64,000 nt of DNA from contig JAHEXY010000001.1 in NCBI GenBank assembly GCA_023251875.1, positions 186,001 through 250,000 of the forward strand, in the 5' to 3' direction. Made by a program: the position numbers and the translations under genes. The stretch comes from Bacteroidota bacterium (lineage in GTDB: Bacteria; Bacteroidota; Bacteroidia; JAHEXY01). Position 1 is the first letter of the stretch. Each line of letters begins with the position of its first letter. The notes under the pieces were generated by a model. It did not search any database. It had not been told where the DNA came from and worked only from the letters and a program-made list of their open reading frames with translations. This document shows positions 57,544 to 64,000 of this stretch, piece after piece.

Positions 57544-60500
57544 TTATTTACTATCTAAAAGCAATTCAACAAATCCGGTTTGGGTATTTTGTTTATCGGG
57601 AGCACAAAGTGTACTGTAAGTTAGACTCCAGAAATAAGTTCCTTGTTCAGGTTTTTTTCCATTCACTTCACCATTCCAAGAATAATCTTTGCTTGATGAT
57701 TCAAATATTTGTTTTCCCCATCTGTTCCAAATAGTAATATGAAATTGATCGATGTTATCAAGATGTGCGTAAAACAATTCATTAAAGCCATCATTGTTGG
57801 GAGTAAACACATTTCCAATTTTAAAGTTTTCTTCAGAAATATTTTCTACAGTAATGGTATCAGAACTTTTACAATCTTTGTTGCTTACTTCTACCCAGTA
57901 AGTACCTTCTTTTTTAATGGTAATGTTTTGAGAAGTTTCTCCTGTAGACCATAAGTAATTTCCAACATAAGATCCTCCAACTTCAATTGGAGACTCAACA
58001 CAAATTTGCATGTTGGCAGGTAGGTCAGCAAAAGGCTCATTGATTACTGATGAAAAATCAACATAAAAAGAATCTGTAGTAGAACATTTACCATCGTTCA
58101 ATTTTACCCAATAGTATCCGCTACTGGCAACAGTAATTGTATCAGCCGTTTCTCCTGTTGACCATAAGTTAGAATAACCCGGTGTTACTGCTAACGAATA
58201 TTCATTATTGCAACTATGCATTGAATCGGGTTGCAAGCCTGAATAAGGTAAAGCCAACAAATTAATTTGAATGCTATCAGTATAATTACAATTTTTATTA
58301 TTGATTTGAACCCAATAAGTACCACTTGTAGCAACCATAATACTGCTTGTTGTAGCTCCGGTTGACCATAAGTAATTTGAATAACCGCTTCCTGCGCTTA
58401 ATTGAATGGCTTTATCAGTACATACGGTAGAATCTTTTAATGTAAATGGTTCTTTTACTATTTGAGAAAAGTCAACATAAATAGAATCTTCTATTTGGCA
58501 TTTACCGTTGTTAATCATTACAGAATAAGTACCGCTGTTGTGAACAATCGTAGTATCATTAGTTGATCCGGTTGACCATACATAGGTATACATATTAGCA
58601 AGTGGGCCTAATACAACATAAGTATCACAAGTAACTAATGAATCTCCACTTTCAAATGCCTTGTTAGGAAGATCAAGTATACTAACATTGATAGTATCTT
58701 GTGCCATACAATTTCCATTATTAATGGTTATCCAATAAGTGCCACCAACTTTTACTAATAAATTACTTGTAGTATCACCTGTTGACCAAACATAATTATC
58801 ATAACCATTTCCTGCATTTAAAACCAAAGGAATATTTGAACAAACAGCAGTATCTGTTGAAGCAAAAATATTAGCAATGGTTCCTGAAGTAATGGCAATA
58901 CTATCTGTGGCTGAACAAATACCGCTAGATACGGATAATGTTACCCAATCACTTCCATTAGGGAACACAATTGAATATGGGCCAACATTGCTTCCTGAAA
59001 CAATACTTCCATTGCCAAAATTCCAATTGAAGGTCATGTTGCTATTTGATGTTCCGGTATAAGTAAAGATTACGGTATCGCCTTTACAAACTGCATTAGT
59101 AGAAGCAACTATACTTGCATCAACAACTGGATTTACAATTACACTCATGGTATCACTAACTTTACATCCGCCTAATGCATTACTTGCAGTTAAAATATAG
59201 TTTAAAGTTTCTGCAATTGCTGAAGTATTATTGATGAAAACAAATGGCTGGGCAATTGTAGAATCACTTAATCCTATTGACGGAGACCAATTGTAATTAA
59301 CATTATTAATTGCTTGCGCTCCTATTAATGTATTTATGCCCGAACAAATATTGATATCTGTAAGTGGTGCAATAATAGGTGCCGGAGTTTCATAAGCCAT
59401 TTCATCCGATAAACATGAACAACTTAAATTAGGTCCGGATGTATTGATTACTGCAATAAGCATACAAGAATAACCTGGAGTAACAGAAAGTGTATCTAAA
59501 TAATTGTAAGTGGCATTTGCAGCAATAGTAGCAAGGGTTGTAGTATAACCTAAGAAATAATCTCCTGTTGAATAAACTCCATTGGCATCGGTATCATAAT
59601 AAATATTTAAGTAAATAGTATCTGTTGAGGCCGAAGTTCCAATATTTTTAACAGAAACATTTAAATATAAATCATCTTGTGTGGCAGAAATATTTTTTAC
59701 CGTAGATGAAAAACTACTTAAATCTAATTCCATTTTTTCTTTTGAAATAGTTCCAATTGCACTTGATGATAAAAAGTAAACAGTACAAGAATCTCCGGTA
59801 GCAACACACAACACATTTCCGCTTTGAGCAGTAAACATATCTAATGTGTATGTACCACAAATAAATGTTGCGTTTTCTTTAATATCAAAATCAAATACCA
59901 CCGAATCTCCTGCTAAAACATAAGATGGCATTATCCAATCAATAATTATTTTTCCGTTAAGTGTATCAATTGTTGGCAACCCTATCGTATTTGCATTGAG
60001 TATGCTGATGAAAGATCCTGCAACATAATCATAAGTACTTGGCATTTCAAATACATAATGGTTGCTAGATAAATCTGTTGAAGGACCCAAATTTACCACA
60101 CTCACATGACATTTTACAGTAGTATCGCACAAAGTAGAATTATCAAGAGCAAAATGAACAGTAGTAAATTGTTTTTGTGGAGCTCCTTTTATTTCTAGCG
60201 GAAGCGATGATAAAGATTTTGATGTTGTTAATGCACCACAAGCAAATTCTCCTTTTGCTGTAAAGTCAACTACAAAACCTGAAACAAAATCACAATTGGT
60301 AGTTGCATCAAACTTCAATTTAAAATAATTTTTGGTTGTATCACTAATTCCCGTTAAACCTAATGAATCAATTACAAGACTATTAGCATCAATATTCCAT
60401 TGGTACAATCCATTTCCAATTGAATCAGGATCTCCAATACTTACAAATGAATTTGATTTTGGATTTTGTAATTCAGATGAATTTGAATACAAATGTATGC

Positions 60501-63500
60501 CATAAGGAATTTGAGCAGTTACAGTAATATTTTGTAATGCTCCCAATTGAATGCTGCTTACTTTTACTTCGTAAGTTGCTGTATCACATAAATCGATATT
60601 GGTTGGTGATTGTGTAATTTCTAAATCAATTTTTGATGGTTGAGGATCTAAATACAACATCATACTTTGAGAAAAACAGCTTGATGAAGCTAAATTTGCC
60701 GGATATCCGCTGCAATTCCAACCGGTATAGGCTTCAATGCTATCATCATCACATGTAGTATAGGTGCATACGATATTTAAATTAGTAAGACTTGCAATAG
60801 CCATGGTTCCCAATTGAAAAATATCTCCAACAGGATAAATAGTATCATTAGTAGCAGTATTCACCACATATTTTATGTTAATATTTCCTGACTGAGATTT
60901 AAAAGCTACCCAAACATGAGATGCATCAGAATAAATTGAATTATTTTGCAAACTAAAATTCCAGCTTGCAGTAAGATCTGTACCTTGAATAATAGCAAGA
61001 CTTGGTGAAATATTTAAATCAGGAACCGTACTTGTAATGTTATCTTGTGTATTTAATACATTAAATGGATCTGAAAAATAAACGTAAGGCTCAGTATATC
61101 CCTTAATATAATTGTTGGGCGCAGAAAAGCCATTTAACCATTTAATAGTGTCTACTATATTGGGCGCGATGCCGCATGTTGGTACTATTTTACACGACAT
61201 GGTGCCAATATATCCATCATCTCCCATGATAAATGAAGTACCACCAAATTCTTGGTAATATTTTTCAATATTAAAATATACCGTATCTCCGCTAAATGCA
61301 TCAGGAGTCATTGACACAACTGTGCTCAATGTTTTTCCTGTACCCGCAGTTTGACTAAAAGTATAAGAAGCACTTGCAAAATTATAACCCGAAGGAAGAA
61401 TTAATTTAACATAGTTTACATAACTCCATACTCTATATTCATATGGAAATAAATTTCCACCGGCAAAATTGGTACAGCATGGGCCTATCGACATTCTAAA
61501 TTGTTGATCGATAGTTGTGCTATCGCAAGCACCAGTAACGTATTCACTCGGGCCAAAATTAGCCATAACAAAACCTGCCACATTAAAATATCCATTGTAA
61601 TTATCGCAACTGTAACGTGCTTCATTGGTATCGGGCAAAGCAATATTGCTTGCATAAAAATGATTGTATACGGTTGTAGTATAAATATCATTTCCGGGAT
61701 TATTTTCAATCACATAACGAGGGGTAAACCAAATTGAATCTCCATTTTCAAAAACAAAATTAGTGGGGAGAACTCCATTCTTAGCTAAAGAATCAATTGA
61801 TAAATAATATTTATAAGTGCTATCGCTAAGGCTATAAGAAATAGAGTTACATGTATAATACACATTGGCAGATGCATCATAAATTTTTAAAGATGCATCA
61901 AGTGCAACAGCATCTTGTTCAGTAAATGCTGACTCAGCATATAGATATTTCCAATTTGGATTACCGGATGTAGTTACAATAACAGCTTTAAAATAAGCAG
62001 ATAAAGTATCATGGTACATGGCAGTATGAAGGTTGATAGAATCCATATTAATTATACCATTGTTATCCGGCTGTCCATTGTTATCGTTATCAGGCAAACC
62101 AAAACTCGAACGTTGAATATCGTAGCTGTACGTCCAAACACCACCGCTGTCGCATGTTACAGCACAATGTGTATTTACAGTAGCGGTAACCGTTCCTAAT
62201 TCAGATTCGCATCCGCAACTTGGGCTTGGAATATAATACGTATTCATTACCACATCTTTTGCGCCATTTTGTGTGCAAGAAGCACAATCCATCATAATAT
62301 CAATTGATGTAGTGGTTGTATTCGAAATTTTAAATTTTTTCATTTGTGCCGAACCAAAATAGGCATCCACAATTGAATCATGTGTTACAATAGAATCTGC
62401 CACCCAAATATTTCCTGTTTTATCAACAAATGTTACAGAATTACCAACCGCTTTCACGCAAGCTGGAATAATAAATTCAAACTTAAAATACCATAAATTG
62501 GTTTCGCCAGGTAATAAAACAAAACTGGAAGTTGAAAATTGAAATGACGCAGTATCTCCCTCATTCATATCCGCAGGATTACTGGTTATTTGTGTAACCA
62601 TTTTGGTTTTATTACTGGTTCTTCCACTTTTTACTCCTGAAGCAAATGTATTTGTTCCACATTGGTTGCTATAGGCAACTTCATAATTCCAACCGTTTAT
62701 TTCTTTGTCTGCATTAAATGAACTGGTAGTGGAGTCGAGGCTAACACAGCATGTATATACATTCCAATTAATATATAGAGTATCTCCTTTATCTAAAGCT
62801 GGAATAGTAATTCTTACATAAGCTTTTGGTGCAGTAGTATTAAAACAACTGTAAGGCGTATTCAATACAGTTGAATCAACAACAGCACTTACGGCACTAC
62901 CATTAGCACCATATTGATAAGTAAAAGAGGCATCATCTATATACGAATAAAAGGTATTCTGCATGGCATAGGCAGAAGACTTTGCTTGGTAAACCTCAAT
63001 TGAAATATCGGAAGCAGGACCTGTACCTGTGTTAACAATTCTTATTTGTTGTGCATTGGGAATACTACTATCATAACAACCCGATTGAGATGATGTTGCT
63101 ACATAAGAAAAATTAGGAGTAGAACCCGTAACAGATACACTTGCATAAGCATTTACTTCTTGGCAAGGCTCGTTGTTACATCCCCAATAGGCATCATAAG
63201 TTGATTGAAGGTTCACGCATCCATTAACAATTACTTTTTCACTGATGGTAATTTTTTCGTTTTGTTCGAAGCTTGCATCTCCATCACCAAATTTCATGAT
63301 ATCAGAAGATGATAATGAAATAAATGCGGTATCACCATTAGTAGTATAAGTACCATTATTTAAACTTGCAATACTCAAATCACTTCCATTTACTACATAA
63401 AATTCTAAACTGCTTAATGAACCGGAACCTCCATTAACAATTGAAATGGTTCTTGAAACAGTATCTCCAACATTAGCTGTTGCAGAATTGTTACTTACTG

Positions 63501-63993
63501 TTAATGTAATGTTGGGTTCATAAACAGTGATGCTTGTTGATTTGTGATTTTCGGCAAAAGTAGTGCTGCCTTTTTTATAAGTAATAGCAATATTTGCTTT
63601 TAAGCTATCAACATTACTAATAATAGACATGATGTTACAATCAGCCGAAACAGAAAAACTAAATAAATTTAAATTTCCGGATGCTAAAGAACTGATAGTA
63701 AAAATAGGCTTGTTTGTATTGCTTGAATTTACAGTTACACCTGTTCCGGATAAAGAACCAGTTGAATACGACATACCTGTTGGCAGATCATATGTAACAA
63801 CAATATTAGAAATACTAGATGTAGTAATATTAGAAACCTGAAAGGAAATAGTTTTATTTCCACCACAAATTACTAATGGATTACTAATGTTTGGAACACC
63901 AGAAGTGTCGACAAGGATGTTGCCTTGCGAATATCCCAATAAACAATACAATAAAAGTACACTTAGGAGTGTAAGGGGCTTTCTCATATACAT
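57544..63993 (-). CDS. Large surface protein with gliding-motility-associated (T9SS type B) C-terminal domain
   Basis: A 2149-residue exported protein. The signal peptide (about 1-22, LLSVLLLYCLLGYSQ) is followed by a long series of beta-sandwich and CARDB/Ig-like segments. Near the C-terminus about five repeated units (LWSTGETxxxITVxxxGTYWVxxNNxxC) each carry two Cys and an SxTI pattern. The last about 90 residues (NVFTPNNDGFNELFYAHLDN, IWNRWGKQIFESSSKDYSWNG, GTYFW) are the type B (TIGR04131-like) sorting domain. Such proteins serve adhesion or gliding. The first ATG at 63993 is 7 bases from the window end, so upstream context is lost; an alternative start is Met3. Confidence 0.93.
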   Translation of the reverse strand: MYMRKPLTLLSVLLLYCLLGYSQGNILVDTSGVPNISNPLVICGGNKTISFQVSNITTSSISNIVVTYDLPTGMSYSTGSLSGTGVTVNSSNTNKPIFTISSLASGNLNLFSFSVSADCNIMSIISNVDSLKANIAITYKKGSTTFAENHKSTSITVYEPNITLTVSNNSATANVGDTVSRTISIVNGGSGSLSSLEFYVVNGSDLSIASLNNGTYTTNGDTAFISLSSSDIMKFGDGDASFEQNEKITISEKVIVNGCVNLQSTYDAYWGCNNEPCQEVNAYASVSVTGSTPNFSYVATSSQSGCYDSSIPNAQQIRIVNTGTGPASDISIEVYQAKSSAYAMQNTFYSYIDDASFTYQYGANGSAVSAVVDSTVLNTPYSCFNTTAPKAYVRITIPALDKGDTLYINWNVYTCCVSLDSTTSSFNADKEINGWNYEVAYSNQCGTNTFASGVKSGRTSNKTKMVTQITSNPADMNEGDTASFQFSTSSFVLLPGETNLWYFKFEFIIPACVKAVGNSVTFVDKTGNIWVADSIVTHDSIVDAYFGSAQMKKFKISNTTTTSIDIMMDCASCTQNGAKDVVMNTYYIPSPSCGCESELGTVTATVNTHCAVTCDSGGVWTYSYDIQRSSFGLPDNDNNGQPDNNGIINMDSINLHTAMYHDTLSAYFKAVIVTTSGNPNWKYLYAESAFTEQDAVALDASLKIYDASANVYYTCNSISYSLSDSTYKYYLSIDSLAKNGVLPTNFVFENGDSIWFTPRYVIENNPGNDIYTTTVYNHFYASNIALPDTNEARYSCDNYNGYFNVAGFVMANFGPSEYVTGACDSTTIDQQFRMSIGPCCTNFAGGNLFPYEYRVWSYVNYVKLILPSGYNFASASYTFSQTAGTGKTLSTVVSMTPDAFSGDTVYFNIEKYYQEFGGTSFIMGDDGYIGTMSCKIVPTCGIAPNIVDTIKWLNGFSAPNNYIKGYTEPYVYFSDPFNVLNTQDNITSTVPDLNISPSLAIIQGTDLTASWNFSLQNNSIYSDASHVWVAFKSQSGNINIKYVVNTATNDTIYPVGDIFQLGTMAIASLTNLNIVCTYTTCDDDSIEAYTGWNCSGYPANLASSSCFSQSMMLYLDPQPSKIDLEITQSPTNIDLCDTATYEVKVSSIQLGALQNITVTAQIPYGIHLYSNSSELQNPKSNSFVSIGDPDSIGNGLYQWNIDANSLVIDSLGLTGISDTTKNYFKLKFDATTNCDFVSGFVVDFTAKGEFACGALTTSKSLSSLPLEIKGAPQKQFTTVHFALDNSTLCDTTVKCHVSVVNLGPSTDLSSNHYVFEMPSTYDYVAGSFISILNANTIGLPTIDTLNGKIIIDWIMPSYVLAGDSVVFDFDIKENATFICGTYTLDMFTAQSGNVLCVATGDSCTVYFLSSSAIGTISKEKMELDLSSFSSTVKNISATQDDLYLNVSVKNIGTSASTDTIYLNIYYDTDANGVYSTGDYFLGYTTTLATIAANATYNYLDTLSVTPGYSCMLIAVINTSGPNLSCSCLSDEMAYETPAPIIAPLTDINICSGINTLIGAQAINNVNYNWSPSIGLSDSTIAQPFVFINNTSAIAETLNYILTASNALGGCKVSDTMSVIVNPVVDASIVASTNAVCKGDTVIFTYTGTSNSNMTFNWNFGNGSIVSGSNVGPYSIVFPNGSDWVTLSVSSGICSATDSIAITSGTIANIFASTDTAVCSNIPLVLNAGNGYDNYVWSTGDTTSNLLVKVGGTYWITINNGNCMAQDTINVSILDLPNKAFESGDSLVTCDTYVVLGPLANMYTYVWSTGSTNDTTIVHNSGTYSVMINNGKCQIEDSIYVDFSQIVKEPFTLKDSTVCTDKAIQLSAGSGYSNYLWSTGATTSSIMVATSGTYWVQINNKNCNYTDSIQINLLALPYSGLQPDSMHSCNNEYSLAVTPGYSNLWSTGETADTITVASSGYYWVKLNDGKCSTTDSFYVDFSSVINEPFADLPANMQICVESPIEVGGSYVGNYLWSTGETSQNITIKKEGTYWVEVSNKDCKSSDTITVENISEENFKIGNVFTPNNDGFNELFYAHLDNIDQFHITIWNRWGKQIFESSSKDYSWNGEVNGKKPEQGTYFWSLTYSTLCAPDKQNTQTGFVELLLDSK

Positions 63994-64000
63994 TTGCTTA

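Noticed and set aside
1-64000. Search for tRNA, rRNA, tmRNA, 6S or prophage genes
   Set aside because: No tRNA-like clover-leaf with CCA-type end, no rRNA sequence and no phage structural or integrase gene was recognised in any intergenic region.

Overview
The window reads as chromosomal DNA of a member of the Bacteroidota. It is AT-rich and has no clear Shine-Dalgarno sequences. Many genes have a TAnnTTTG box at promoter distance, which is the -7 element of this phylum. Several secreted proteins end in type IX secretion (T9SS) sorting domains, both type A (YPNP-type) and type B (gliding-motility-associated C-terminal domain), and a GSCFA protein is present. Genus cannot be resolved. No rRNA, tRNA, prophage or CRISPR array was seen.

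Layout. 1-7.2 kb: a truncated gene at the edge, a pilin-like protein, two toxin-antitoxin modules (DUF433/DUF5615 and a YoeB type), fabI, folD, ffh, a GreA-like protein and RNase HI. 7.3-12.6 kb: a laminin-B/T9SS protein, glycyl-tRNA synthetase, and a REP-associated (Y1, HUH) transposase gene embedded in REP palindromes. 12.6-17 kb: an orphan xanthine-dehydrogenase molybdenum subunit and a biotin carboxylase/biotin carrier protein. 17-26 kb: a nuclease lipoprotein, miaB, a ParE module, three small secreted proteins, an ECF sigma factor with a membrane partner, a HigBA module and a histidine kinase. 26-35 kb: a ten-repeat VCBS surface protein, a saccharopine-dehydrogenase-like enzyme, dihydropyrimidinase and a secreted glycoside-hydrolase-like protein. 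35-45 kb: an acyl-CoA carboxyltransferase with a small membrane protein and an AtuA-C domain protein, GSCFA, GT39-type and GtrA membrane proteins, kbl, nadD, the N-terminal half of transketolase and a VWA protein. 45-48.3 kb: rpmA, rplU, gyrA. 48.6-53.2 kb: an AAA/DUF4143 ATPase, an XRE regulator, and a divergent three-gene operon (a PD-(D/E)XK-like protein, an RNase-J-like metallo-beta-lactamase nuclease and a small helical protein). 53.6-64 kb: an unknown protein, clpC and a 2149-residue type-B T9SS surface protein.

How the genes work together. The biotin carboxylase at 15.0 kb and the carboxyltransferase at 34.9 kb can form one acyl-CoA carboxylase, probably methylcrotonyl/geranyl type. 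The sigma factor and the membrane protein after it probably form a regulatory pair. The ATGA-overlapping nuclease and MBL genes at 50.5-52.8 kb are the best candidate for an uncharacterised nucleic-acid-processing or defence locus.

The most unusual property is the density of short dispersed palindromes. One family (core CTCTCCC/GGGAGAG) lies in frame inside miaB, at the 3' end of miaB, at the clpC stop codon, and in the apex of two longer hairpins with direct repeats that resemble target duplications. The REP family linked to the transposase has changing stems, a mostly constant TAC/GTA loop and a TTCTACAA box 7-8 nt away. Other repeat families supply coding sequence to the biotin carboxylase, the sigma-linked membrane protein, the VWA protein and the sigma factor.
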